From NCBI GenBank assembly GCA_963662985.1, contig OY760067.1:2302800-2366799 (forward strand): DNA of 64,000 bases, read 5' to 3'. Source of the stretch: G963662985 sp963662985 (GTDB lineage: Bacteria > Chloroflexota > Anaerolineae > Anaerolineales > UBA11579). The notes below the pieces were generated by a model. That model was not told the DNA's origin. It did not search any database and saw nothing but the letters and a program-made list of their open reading frames with translations. Of the stretch, positions 32,662-41,005 are shown piece after piece (position 1 is the stretch's first letter; every line of letters starts with the position of its first letter). The translations under genes and the position numbers were made by a program.

Positions 32662-34090
32662 TCTTTTCTCCTGATGAATTTTGATGATTCTCAATAATTT
32701 TTTGATGAATTTTTTGCATAGCCAAATTAGCTTGTTCTGATTCTACTGCAAAAGAAATGCTATATTCTGATGAACCTTGTGTGATCAAGATAACATTAAT
32801 ATTATTTTCTCCAAGGGCTGTAAAAATTTCTCCAGCTACACCAGGAGTTTCTCGCATTCCTTCACCAATTACTGAAACAACAGAAACACAATTTCTCTCA
32901 ATAATGGCACTAATATCATCTCGTTCTAACTCTCTTTGGAATTCTGTTGTTAATTCTTGTGAAACAATTTTTGCTTTTTCTTCTGGAATCACAAAACAAA
33001 TAGATTGCTCTGAGCTAGATTGAGAGATCATCACAATACTGCTTTTTGTTCTTGCTACTGTAGCAAATGTTCTTGCGGCTATTCCTGTTACTCCCATCAT
33101 GCCTTTACCAGCGATGGTAATAATTGAAAGGTTTTTAATTACTGATACAGCGGTTGCTTTTCCTGTTTTTTTAGATACATTTTTTATAATCTTAGTTCCT
33201 AGATGATGGCTATTAAATGTGTTTTTTACATATAAGGGGATATTTTTATCCATAATTGGCATGATTGTTTTGGGGTGCAATACCTTAGCTCCAAAATATG
33301 CCATTTCTCCAACTTCAATAAAGGATAATTCAGGAATTACTATTGTATTTGATACTACACGAGGATCAGCAGACATGACACCATCAACATCGGTCCAAGT
33401 CCAGACTTCTTTTGCATCAATACAAGCACCTAAAATTGAGGCTGAATAGTCACTCCCCCCACGGCCTAATGTTGTTAATTTGCCATCTTTGGTTGCTCCT
33501 ATAAAACCAGTAACAACAGGGACAATTCCTTTTTTTAATAAAGGTTGAAGTTCTTTTTTGATTTTAATTTCACTTTCATCCATTAATGGAGAAGCGTTTT
33601 GAAAAATGTTGTTTGTTACAATTAACTGTGTTGCTTCAATGGGTTGACTAAGTATTCCTTTATCACGGAGAATAGCAGAAAAAACTCTTGCATTCATTCT
33701 CTCACCTAAAGAAACAATAACATCTAACCCTCTTGGGGTGACTTCTCCCATAATACTAATGCTGTAACAAATAGAATTTAATTCGGATAGTAATAAATTA
33801 ATTTCATCTTCAATTTTTTGATTATGATTGGTATTAAAAATGGTATTTAAAACGTCGAAATGTTTTTGACGAATGTTATCAATAATCATTTCATACCCTT
33901 GATTGTCACCAATTTCTGCTTTAGTTGCACATTCAAGAAGCATGTTAGTCACTCCACTCATAGCAGATACAACGACAATAATTCCATCCCAATTTTCTTT
34001 ATGCATTTTGATAATGGAAGATGATGTGTTTAAAGCTGAAACATCTCCCACTGAAGTTCCTCCAAACTTCATCACAACAATGTTTTTCAT
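32654..34090 (-). CDS. lysC: Aspartate kinase
   Basis: 478 residues from the ATG at 34090 (VVMKFGGTSVGD); the ATG at 34105 lies within the GGAG ribosome site (AATGGAGAAA), which is why I prefer the second. The kinase domain spans about 1-290 (GRGGSDYSASILG, WTDVDGV). Two ACT domains follow (about 305-375 and 385-460: GKGMMGVTGIAARTFA, GEGMRETPGVAGEIF), giving threonine/lysine feedback sites. It is the first gene of the lysC-asd-HAD-thrC operon. Neither homoserine dehydrogenase nor a GHMP-type homoserine kinase is present in the window. Confidence 0.95.
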   Translation of the reverse strand: MKNIVVMKFGGTSVGDVSALNTSSSIIKMHKENWDGIIVVVSAMSGVTNMLLECATKAEIGDNQGYEMIIDNIRQKHFDVLNTIFNTNHNQKIEDEINLLLSELNSICYSISIMGEVTPRGLDVIVSLGERMNARVFSAILRDKGILSQPIEATQLIVTNNIFQNASPLMDESEIKIKKELQPLLKKGIVPVVTGFIGATKDGKLTTLGRGGSDYSASILGACIDAKEVWTWTDVDGVMSADPRVVSNTIVIPELSFIEVGEMAYFGAKVLHPKTIMPIMDKNIPLYVKNTFNSHHLGTKIIKNVSKKTGKATAVSVIKNLSIITIAGKGMMGVTGIAARTFATVARTKSSIVMISQSSSEQSICFVIPEEKAKIVSQELTTEFQRELERDDISAIIERNCVSVVSVIGEGMRETPGVAGEIFTALGENNINVILITQGSSEYSISFAVESEQANLAMQKIHQKIIENHQNSSGEKNE

Positions 34091-34110
34091 AATAATTTTC
34101 TCCATTTAAT

Positions 34111-34140
34111 AAAAAAAAACGAGTGGAAAACGCCACTCGT
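34111..34140 (-). terminator. Terminator between the lipoprotein gene and lysC
   Basis: An 8-bp stem ACGAGTGG / CCACTCGT with a 6-nt loop, followed on the minus strand by T9. It lies 26 bp after the lipoprotein stop and about 20 bp before the lysC ribosome site; it could also attenuate lysC transcription started upstream. Confidence 0.8.
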
Positions 34141-34165
34141 TCAATAAGTGCGTTTATAGAACTAT

Positions 34166-35140
34166 TCATTCAGTAGTAGTCATAGTGAAAGTATAGGTTT
34201 CGATATTATTTGTTTCGTCTAGCTCAAGTTGGGAATTTTGTGAATCTACAATTACAGTTATAGCCATTTGACTTGCATTTTCAATAATAGGTAAATAACA
34301 TGAAACTTGTGTCATTTGTTCTTTTTCAACATAGGATAAAAAGATTTCATCTTTATCATTATTTTCATTTTTACACATAACTGAAAAATCTAACATATCT
34401 TCAATACCTTGATTATAGAGAGTAATCAAAAATTCAACGGTTTTATTTTCATCCAAAATTGAAATTTTTTCAATGTTTTCTATTACCATATCGGGGCCAC
34501 TTATTATTTCAACTTCACCTGCAACAGGTTTTGCATCAATGGTAATAACTTCTTGTGTTTCATTTGAATTTTCTTCAATTGTTTTAGAAGAATCATTTGG
34601 ATCAATAAATACAAGCGTCATGAATTCAGGACCAAAGAATTTATTAGTAGAATCTGATAATTTCCAAACAGTTTGATATGAAGTGCTTGAAATGTTTTTA
34701 ACTGTCATCGGGACTTCAAGAGTATGAATTTCACCTACTTTTAAAGCGGGAACAGGCAATTGAAGAACTTGGGCAATGTCACTCCCAGAAATGTTTTGTA
34801 AATAAATGCCATTTGGCCAATCAGCACATCCAACATTTTCTATTTGCCATGCCATAATGAAATCTGAGTTTGCTGGAATATGATACCCTTCAGGGATTGT
34901 AAACATTGTTAATATTTCTGCAGATAATGGACAATTTGGAGTTTGAGTAGCATGTTGTGTTGGTTTAGATAAATCATCTTCAATTTTATTTGAAGGAGTG
35001 TTTGTTGGTATACCTGGTACGATACCATCGCCATCATAATCAACAGCAACACTGCAAGCTAAAGATAATAGCAATAATGGAACTAGTATTACTAAAATAT
35101 TTATGCTTAATTTATTCAAACTTACCTTATCATTATTCAT
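34166..35140 (-). CDS. Lipoprotein with NBR1-like Ig domain
   Basis: 324 residues. Signal peptide with lipobox LLSLAC (C29). After an Asp/Thr/Pro linker (about 35-65), residues about 75-185 resemble the four-tryptophan Ig-like domain of NBR1: FIMAWQIENVGCADWPNGIYL, LPVPALKVGEIHTLEVPM and TVWKLSD. In eukaryotes the NBR1 domain is a selective-autophagy module; in bacteria it occurs on exported proteins, role unknown. Residues about 225-320 look like a CARDB-type beta domain (FLITLYNQGIEDMLDFSV). A -10 TATACT sits 6 nt before the ATG. It follows the second lipoprotein gene by 28 bp, so they may be co-transcribed. Confidence 0.8.
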   Translation of the reverse strand: MNNDKVSLNKLSINILVILVPLLLLSLACSVAVDYDGDGIVPGIPTNTPSNKIEDDLSKPTQHATQTPNCPLSAEILTMFTIPEGYHIPANSDFIMAWQIENVGCADWPNGIYLQNISGSDIAQVLQLPVPALKVGEIHTLEVPMTVKNISSTSYQTVWKLSDSTNKFFGPEFMTLVFIDPNDSSKTIEENSNETQEVITIDAKPVAGEVEIISGPDMVIENIEKISILDENKTVEFLITLYNQGIEDMLDFSVMCKNENNDKDEIFLSYVEKEQMTQVSCYLPIIENASQMAITVIVDSQNSQLELDETNNIETYTFTMTTTE

Positions 35141-35146
35141 ATTCTA

Positions 35147-35152
35147 AGTATA
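35147..35152 (-). promoter_or_regulatory. -10-like box close to the lipoprotein start
   Basis: TATACT on the minus strand ends 6 nt before the ATG at 35140, with no Shine-Dalgarno sequence; a leaderless start is possible. Confidence 0.35.
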
Positions 35153-35168
35153 CATGATTTTGTTTTTT

Positions 35169-35744
35169 TTATTCAATATATCCATTATTAATCATAGATA
35201 TTTCACTATCATCTCGATTTTCAATATCGTGATTAATGTCTAAAAATGCTTGAATAGAATAAGAACCAGAATGATCTGGCAATGTTAACGCGCAGGTTGT
35301 AATTCCATCTTTTGTGGGTTCAAGTTGGATATTTTCTACGATTTCAATTTCACCAGTTTCAATTAACAAACATTTTATATCAAATGGAGGAATGGAGACA
35401 TTTGACCAATTCCCATAATGGATTTTAAATTCTACAGTAGCGTTTGGTTTTTGATCTTCTCTATTTGGCATTTCTATTTGAGTTAAATAGATACTAGTTT
35501 GAGGCACTAACCATTCTGGTGTGATGGTTGCTGTTGGGATTGTATTTTGAGGCGCTATTGATTCTCCATTTTCTTTAGGAATATTTGTTGATTGTTCGAA
35601 AAGATTTTCGAGTGAAATTTGAGTCTCTTTTAAAGCACTTTCAGTGGCAGTATAATCTGTATTAACAGTTATTCCTAAATTACAAGCTAAACTGGATAAA
35701 AATAAAATTGTTATAATTACAAATAAATATTTCTTTTTTTTCAT
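35169..35744 (-). CDS. Small lipoprotein with CARDB-like beta domain
   Basis: 191 residues. Signal peptide with lipobox LSSLAC (C21). After a 60-residue linker, residues about 85-190 form a predicted beta domain (VEFKIHYGNWSNVSIPPFDIKCLL ... SYSIQAFLDINHD) similar in style to the C-terminal CARDB-like part of the downstream lipoprotein. Likely attached to the outer face of the cell membrane; function unknown. It lies upstream of the NBR1-type lipoprotein gene on the same strand. Confidence 0.65.
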   Translation of the reverse strand: MKKKKYLFVIITILFLSSLACNLGITVNTDYTATESALKETQISLENLFEQSTNIPKENGESIAPQNTIPTATITPEWLVPQTSIYLTQIEMPNREDQKPNATVEFKIHYGNWSNVSIPPFDIKCLLIETGEIEIVENIQLEPTKDGITTCALTLPDHSGSYSIQAFLDINHDIENRDDSEISMINNGYIE

Positions 35745-35790
35745 AATATTTCCCTTCTTTTTTTATTATAAAAATTTTTAATTTTTTATT

Positions 35791-35830
35791 CATCCAAAAA
35801 AGGGTCGGTTGACAAAACCTTTTTTGGATG
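35791..35830 (-). terminator. Hairpin after the acyl-CoA synthetase gene
   Basis: A 13-bp perfect stem CATCCAAAAAAGG / CCTTTTTTGGATG with a 14-nt loop begins 5 bp after the stop. There is no T tract after it, so it may protect the 3' end or work with a factor instead of being a classical intrinsic terminator. Confidence 0.5.
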
Positions 35831-35834
35831 ATAA

Positions 35835-37940
35835 TTATCGAAGAATTACTCTTGCATCAACAACACATACACCTTTTCCTTGTTCATACACAAATACTGG
35901 ATTTGCATCAGTTTCTGCAACTACATCATTTAAATCAACTATCATCTTCGAATATTTTGAAATTAAATCAGCTAGAGCTTCTTTGTCTTGTCTTGGTTCT
36001 CCGCGAGCACCATCCAAAATTGGTGAACTTTGAATTTCATTAAGCATTTTAAACGCCTCATCATATTCAAAAGGAGCAACTCTAAAAGTAACATCTTTTA
36101 GGACTTCAACAAAAATTCCACCTAACCCAAACATTACAGTAGGTCCAAAAGTTGGATCATTGATGGAACCAACAATAATTTGAGTTCCCCATTCTGCCAT
36201 ATCTTGGACCACTAAACCTTGTATTTTAGCGTTTGGTTTGTATGATTTTGCATTTGACATTATTTCATCCCAAGCAGATTCAACCTCTAATGGTGTTTTT
36301 ATATTTACTTTTACACCCCCTGCATCAGATTTATGGAGAATGTCTGGAGATGATATTTTACATACAACAGGATAACCATTCTGATTGGCTAATTCAATAG
36401 CTTCCTCTTTAGTTTTAGCCAATCTAGTTCGAGCAGTTTTAATCCCATATAATTCAAAAAGATCTTTTGATTCAACTTCAGATAATGAGTCTGTTCTTCC
36501 TTCTTGTTTTGCTTGATTAATAATTTTAAGGGCTTTGGATTTTAACTCACCATTGATTGGATTTAAACTAATAGGAGTTTTATTGCTGAATTCTGCATAT
36601 TTTTTAAGAGCAGAAAGTGCATGCATTGCTTTTTCTGGGCTATCATATGCAGGTATTCCCTTTTTTACTAACCAACACATTGCATCATCACTTCTTTCGC
36701 CACCAACAAATGAAACAATTATAGGCTTTTTCCTAGTAGATTCATTAATTGATTTAAATATATTTTGTGCGATTTCTAGAGTATCTGTATTAACTGTTTC
36801 ACAATATAGAATTACTAGCGCATCTACCCAATCATGCGTATAAGCAAATTTACAAGATTCGTAATACGAATCAGGTCCAGCTTCACTTGCAATATTGATT
36901 GGGTTTTTTGTTGAACTAATAACTGGAATTTGTTTTTTCATTTCAAGTTGAAGATCATCAGATGCAAATTTTAAAGGAAGTCCACAATCATCTGCTTCAT
37001 CAGTTGCTAATACACCTAAAGCACCACCATTTGTAATAATCAATATATTTTCTCCGAATAATGGAGGTTGTAAAGATAATGCTTGAGTTAAATCAAATAA
37101 ATTCCATATTGAACTAGCTTGAATAACACCTGCTTGTTCAAAAGCGGCTTCATATATTTTTGCCCCTCCTGCTAAAGACCCTGTATGAGATGCGGCTGCG
37201 GCAGCACCATGTTTAGATTTTCCGGCCTTTAATGCAATGATTGGCTTCTTAGTTCTAGAAGCTTTTTCAATGAATTTCCGTCCATCTGTTAACCCTTCGA
37301 TATAAAGTGATATGCAATTTGTTTTCTCATCATCATTTAGCCATTCGATAAGATCAGAAAAATTAATGTTAGACATATTTCCAACAGATAATATCTTTTC
37401 AAAGCCGATATGTTTTGTATGAGTTGCCATATCAAGCGCTATTAACAGTGCACCTGATTGTGAAATTAATGAAGCATTTCCATCCAAGGGTAATTTAGGA
37501 GCAAAGGAGACATTCATTTTTTGAGAATTTGATAAGACACCAATAATATTTGAGCCTAAAATACCCATATTAAAATCTTGGGCTATCTTTATGATTTCCT
37601 TTTCAATTTGAGAATGATTGATATTAGAAAATTCTGGACTAATAATTAAAATTGCTTTAACCTCATTTTTTCCACACTCCAAAACAACATTTGGAATATC
37701 TTCTGGAGGTAAACAAATAATTGCCATATCTATTGGTTCGGTTATTTCTGTAATTGTAGAATATGTTTTTAAGCCTAGAATAGATTCTTCTTTTGGGGTA
37801 ATTGGGAAAACCTTCCCCGTAAATTCTTCAGTAATTAATTTTTCAACAATTGTATAACCAATATTCCCTTTAGAATTTGATGCACCTATGATTGCTATAG
37901 AATTGGGTTGGAACAACGCATCAATATATTTTTTTTTCAT
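35835..37940 (-). CDS. Acyl/acetyl-CoA synthetase (ADP-forming), fused alpha-beta
   Basis: 701 residues. The alpha part has the CoA-binding Rossmann start SIAIIGASNSKGNIGYT and the phosphohistidine H251 in ASHTGSLAGG; the beta part, from about residue 480, is an ATP-grasp domain (LFELYGIKTA, GYPVVCKISSPDILHKSDAGGV, GTQIIVGSINDPTFGPTVMFGLGG). It converts acyl-CoA + ADP + Pi to acid + CoA + ATP, or the reverse, and is a typical energy-saving enzyme of peptide- and sugar-fermenting anaerobes. Divergent from the FAH-family and amine-dehydrogenase genes, so the region may form a catabolic unit. Confidence 0.9.
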   Translation of the reverse strand: MKKKYIDALFQPNSIAIIGASNSKGNIGYTIVEKLITEEFTGKVFPITPKEESILGLKTYSTITEITEPIDMAIICLPPEDIPNVVLECGKNEVKAILIISPEFSNINHSQIEKEIIKIAQDFNMGILGSNIIGVLSNSQKMNVSFAPKLPLDGNASLISQSGALLIALDMATHTKHIGFEKILSVGNMSNINFSDLIEWLNDDEKTNCISLYIEGLTDGRKFIEKASRTKKPIIALKAGKSKHGAAAAASHTGSLAGGAKIYEAAFEQAGVIQASSIWNLFDLTQALSLQPPLFGENILIITNGGALGVLATDEADDCGLPLKFASDDLQLEMKKQIPVISSTKNPINIASEAGPDSYYESCKFAYTHDWVDALVILYCETVNTDTLEIAQNIFKSINESTRKKPIIVSFVGGERSDDAMCWLVKKGIPAYDSPEKAMHALSALKKYAEFSNKTPISLNPINGELKSKALKIINQAKQEGRTDSLSEVESKDLFELYGIKTARTRLAKTKEEAIELANQNGYPVVCKISSPDILHKSDAGGVKVNIKTPLEVESAWDEIMSNAKSYKPNAKIQGLVVQDMAEWGTQIIVGSINDPTFGPTVMFGLGGIFVEVLKDVTFRVAPFEYDEAFKMLNEIQSSPILDGARGEPRQDKEALADLISKYSKMIVDLNDVVAETDANPVFVYEQGKGVCVVDARVILR

Positions 37941-38100
37941 GAAATTCTCCTGAACCTTCTGTATTAAATTTCAAATGAATTTTCAATTAACAATAAAAAT
38001 AACTATTTTAATAATGATAAAATTCGGCAGTATTATATCATTAAGAATATTTTACAATAAAACGACATTCGGTTATCATAATCCTAGATAGAGGTAATAG

Positions 38101-38868
38101 ATGCGAATTCTTAGATACATTGATTCTAATGGTGATGAACAATATGGATGGCTAAATGGAGATATGGTGGGATTGATTGAAGGAGATATTTTTTCAATTT
38201 ATCAAAGACATGAAGCAAGTATTCCATTAGAGACTATTACTTTATTGCCACCGGTAAAACCTACTAAGATTATATGTATTGCACAGAATTTTTTAGATCC
38301 AAATATTGAAAATCAAAAAATACCAGAGATTCCCATGATTTTCTCAAAGCCAATAACTACTTTGAATGCAACTAAAAAAAATATTCTAATTCCTCCTCAA
38401 TCAAAAAACGTGGGGTATGAGGCTGAAATGGCAATTGTGATTGGGAAAAGAGGAAGGTGGATATCATCAGATGACGCATTAAACCATGTACTTGGATATA
38501 CTATTGCAAATGATGTCACAGCAAATGATCTTTTAGAGAAAGATTTTCAATGGACTAGGGCAAAAGGTTTTGATACATTTTGTCCAATAGGACCTTGGGT
38601 AGATACAGATTTTGATCCATCAGATGCAGTAATTACTTGCAGAGTTAATAAAGATCTGAGGCAAATGGCTACGACAACGGATATGTTTTTTTCCGTCAGA
38701 CAATTAGTAACATTTATTTCTTCAATAATGACATTGGAACCTTCAGATATCATATTAACAGGTACTCCAAGTGGTACTGGACAATTGCAAGAAGGCGATA
38801 TTGTAGAAATTACAATTGAGGGACTTGGTGTTTTGTGGAACACAGTAAAAAAAGAATCTGGATTTTAA
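38101..38868 (+). CDS. Fumarylacetoacetate hydrolase (FAH) family protein
   Basis: 255 residues. The short N-terminal lid is followed by the FAH fold with KIICIAQNF, GYEAEMAIVIGKRGRWIS (metal-binding E-x-E), ANDVTANDLLEKDFQWTRAKGFDTFCPIGPWV and ILTGTPSGTG. It should hydrolyse or decarboxylate 2-oxo or acylpyruvate-type acids with Mg2+; the exact substrate is unknown. It starts 160 bp from the divergent acyl-CoA synthetase gene, with an RBS (AGAGG). A terminator follows, so it is separate from the dehydrogenase genes or read through weakly. Confidence 0.9.
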   Translation: MRILRYIDSNGDEQYGWLNGDMVGLIEGDIFSIYQRHEASIPLETITLLPPVKPTKIICIAQNFLDPNIENQKIPEIPMIFSKPITTLNATKKNILIPPQSKNVGYEAEMAIVIGKRGRWISSDDALNHVLGYTIANDVTANDLLEKDFQWTRAKGFDTFCPIGPWVDTDFDPSDAVITCRVNKDLRQMATTTDMFFSVRQLVTFISSIMTLEPSDIILTGTPSGTGQLQEGDIVEITIEGLGVLWNTVKKESGF

Positions 38869-38871
38869 TCT

Positions 38872-38894
38872 AAAGAGCTATAAGCTCTTTTTTT
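38872..38894 (+). terminator. Terminator after the FAH-family gene
   Basis: An 8-bp stem AAAGAGCT / AGCTCTTT with a 3-nt loop and a T tract (about T8 including the arm). Confidence 0.75.
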
Positions 38895-38920
38895 AATAAC
38901 AATACGATATAGGATAATAG

Positions 38921-41005
38921 ATGAATAATAATAGGATTGAAGCCCATCCAATAAAAGAGATTGATAAAAAAGATAAAATTCCTTTTTATTGGGACAACAA
39001 CTTATTCTATGGAGTTAAAGGAGATACGATAGCATCAGCATTAATTGCAAACAATATCCAAATATTTAATTACCATCCTAAAACAAATAGACCACAAGGT
39101 ATTTTTTGTGCTAATGGGCAATGTGCTCAATGTACAGTAGTAGTAAACGAAGCAACTATGAAAGCTTGTATGACTACTCTTGAGACGGATATGAAAATCG
39201 AACCACTGATTGGGTATCCAAATTTATCGAATCAAAATTCAGAAAAATCAAAAATTATTCAAAAGAAAGCAGATGTTTTAATAGTAGGTGGTGGGCCAGC
39301 TGGCTTATCAGCAGCGATAGAGTTATCAAAATACGATTGTTCGATTTTATTGATTGATGATAAAAAAGAACTTGGTGGAAAATTGACTCTTCAAACCCAT
39401 CGTTTTTTTGGATCATCTAAAAATGTTTTTGCTGGTAAGAGAGGTTTTGAAATAGGTAATATTCTTTCCAATGAAGTATTATCGAAGAAAAATATTGAAG
39501 TGTGGTTAAATAGCACATGCGTAGGTATCTTTTCAGATAAAAAAATTGGGATTATTAAAAATAATAATGAATATGCAATTATTGAACCTGATATTGTTCT
39601 TTTTGCAACAGGTGCGAGAGAAAAATCTTTAAAATTCCCTGGTAATTATTTGCCTGGAGTTTATGGAGCTGGTGCATTTCAAACTTTAGTCAATCGAGAT
39701 TTAGTAAAACCGTCTTCAAAATTATTAATTGTTGGTGGTGGTAATGTTGGTTTGATTGCAGCATATCATGCTTTACAAGCAAAAATAGAAGTTGTTGGAA
39801 TTATTGAAGCTACTCCTCAATGTAGTGGATACAAAGTTCATTTGGATAAAATAAAAAGATTAGGTGTGAATATACTTACTTCACATACCATTTTAGAAGT
39901 AAGTGGTGAAGAAAAAGTTGAAAAAGTGATTATTTCAGCTGTAGACAAGAATTTTATTCCAATACAGAATTCAAATAAAGAGATTGAATGTGACACAGTT
40001 CTTTTGGCAGTTGGATTATCACCAATTGATGAATTTACAAAAAAAGCAAGAGAATTTGGATTTAATGTTTTTGATGCAGGTGATTGTTCAGAGATTGCTG
40101 AAGCTTCAGCAGCAATTTTTTCAGGAAAAATTGCTGCTCAAAAAATATTACATAATAAAGGATTAATTGATCAAGCAAATATTGAGAATTTAGAAATGGA
40201 ATTTGAAATATTAAAATCAAAACCAGGTGATGTGTTTGATGAAAGATTGCCTGATATAAGAAAAAATGTTTATCCAGTATTTCATTGTCTTCAAGAAATT
40301 CCATGCGATCCATGTTCAAATGTTTGCCCATATAATCTTATAAAAATTGATGAAAAAGATATAAGAAAAAGACCTTGGATAGAAGATATTGAGAAATGTA
40401 TTGGATGTGGAAAATGCTTAGTTAATTGTTCTGGGCTCGCAATATCTCTAGTTGATTATAGAGATGCTGAAAATCTTGTTAAAGTTTGGTTACCTTGTGA
40501 ATTTTCGAAAAATCAAATTGGAGATAAATCTTTGGTGTTAGTTGATGTTTTAGGAAACGAATTAGGAGAATATATACCAAGTAATTATATTGAATCAAAA
40601 CGCAATAATCATACCAGGATTTTGCAATTCAATCTCCCAAATGAAATAGCAGAAAAAGTTATTGGTTTCAAATTACCAATACTGAATCAAAATATAAATT
40701 ATCGTAGTAAAAATATAGGAATCGAAAAAGAAAATGATTCATTGATTTGTAGATGTGAACAAGTGTCTGAAGAAGAAATTAGAAAATTAATTAAATCTGG
40801 GATAACTGATCTAAATCAAATCAAAGCAATTACAAGAGCAGGTATGGGCGCTTGTCAAGCAAAAACTTGTGAAGCTTTGATACTTCAAATAATGAGAGAA
40901 GAAGATATATTAAAGGATAAGATTACTGAGTTTTCTAAAAGACCTTTTTTTATTGATATTCCAATGAAGGTATTTTTAGATAAAGAGGAATCAGATGAAG
41001 AATAA
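38921..41005 (+). CDS. Fused iron-sulfur flavoprotein, alpha subunit of an amine/imino-acid dehydrogenase
   Basis: 694 residues. In order: an N-terminal plant-type [2Fe-2S] domain (C63, C68, C71, C83: CANGQCAQC..C), an FAD/NAD-binding reductase (GGGPAG at 123-128; second Rossmann LLIVGGGNVGLIAAYHAL), a ferredoxin-like part around 460-505 (CDPCSNVCPYN and CIGCGKCLVNCSG, two [4Fe-4S] sites) and a C-terminal BFD-type [2Fe-2S] site (C610, C612, C645, C650). The fold order resembles sarcosine oxidase alpha, hydrogen-cyanide synthase and archaeal proline dehydrogenase, here with all electron carriers in one chain. The next gene overlaps by 11 bp and encodes the substrate-oxidising flavoprotein. The substrate is not certain. 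Confidence 0.85.
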   Translation: MNNNRIEAHPIKEIDKKDKIPFYWDNNLFYGVKGDTIASALIANNIQIFNYHPKTNRPQGIFCANGQCAQCTVVVNEATMKACMTTLETDMKIEPLIGYPNLSNQNSEKSKIIQKKADVLIVGGGPAGLSAAIELSKYDCSILLIDDKKELGGKLTLQTHRFFGSSKNVFAGKRGFEIGNILSNEVLSKKNIEVWLNSTCVGIFSDKKIGIIKNNNEYAIIEPDIVLFATGAREKSLKFPGNYLPGVYGAGAFQTLVNRDLVKPSSKLLIVGGGNVGLIAAYHALQAKIEVVGIIEATPQCSGYKVHLDKIKRLGVNILTSHTILEVSGEEKVEKVIISAVDKNFIPIQNSNKEIECDTVLLAVGLSPIDEFTKKAREFGFNVFDAGDCSEIAEASAAIFSGKIAAQKILHNKGLIDQANIENLEMEFEILKSKPGDVFDERLPDIRKNVYPVFHCLQEIPCDPCSNVCPYNLIKIDEKDIRKRPWIEDIEKCIGCGKCLVNCSGLAISLVDYRDAENLVKVWLPCEFSKNQIGDKSLVLVDVLGNELGEYIPSNYIESKRNNHTRILQFNLPNEIAEKVIGFKLPILNQNINYRSKNIGIEKENDSLICRCEQVSEEEIRKLIKSGITDLNQIKAITRAGMGACQAKTCEALILQIMREEDILKDKITEFSKRPFFIDIPMKVFLDKEESDEE

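Noticed and set aside
40062..40331. 89-codon minus-strand frame in the iron-sulfur flavoprotein gene
   Set aside because: Leu/Phe/His-rich antisense shadow without RBS.
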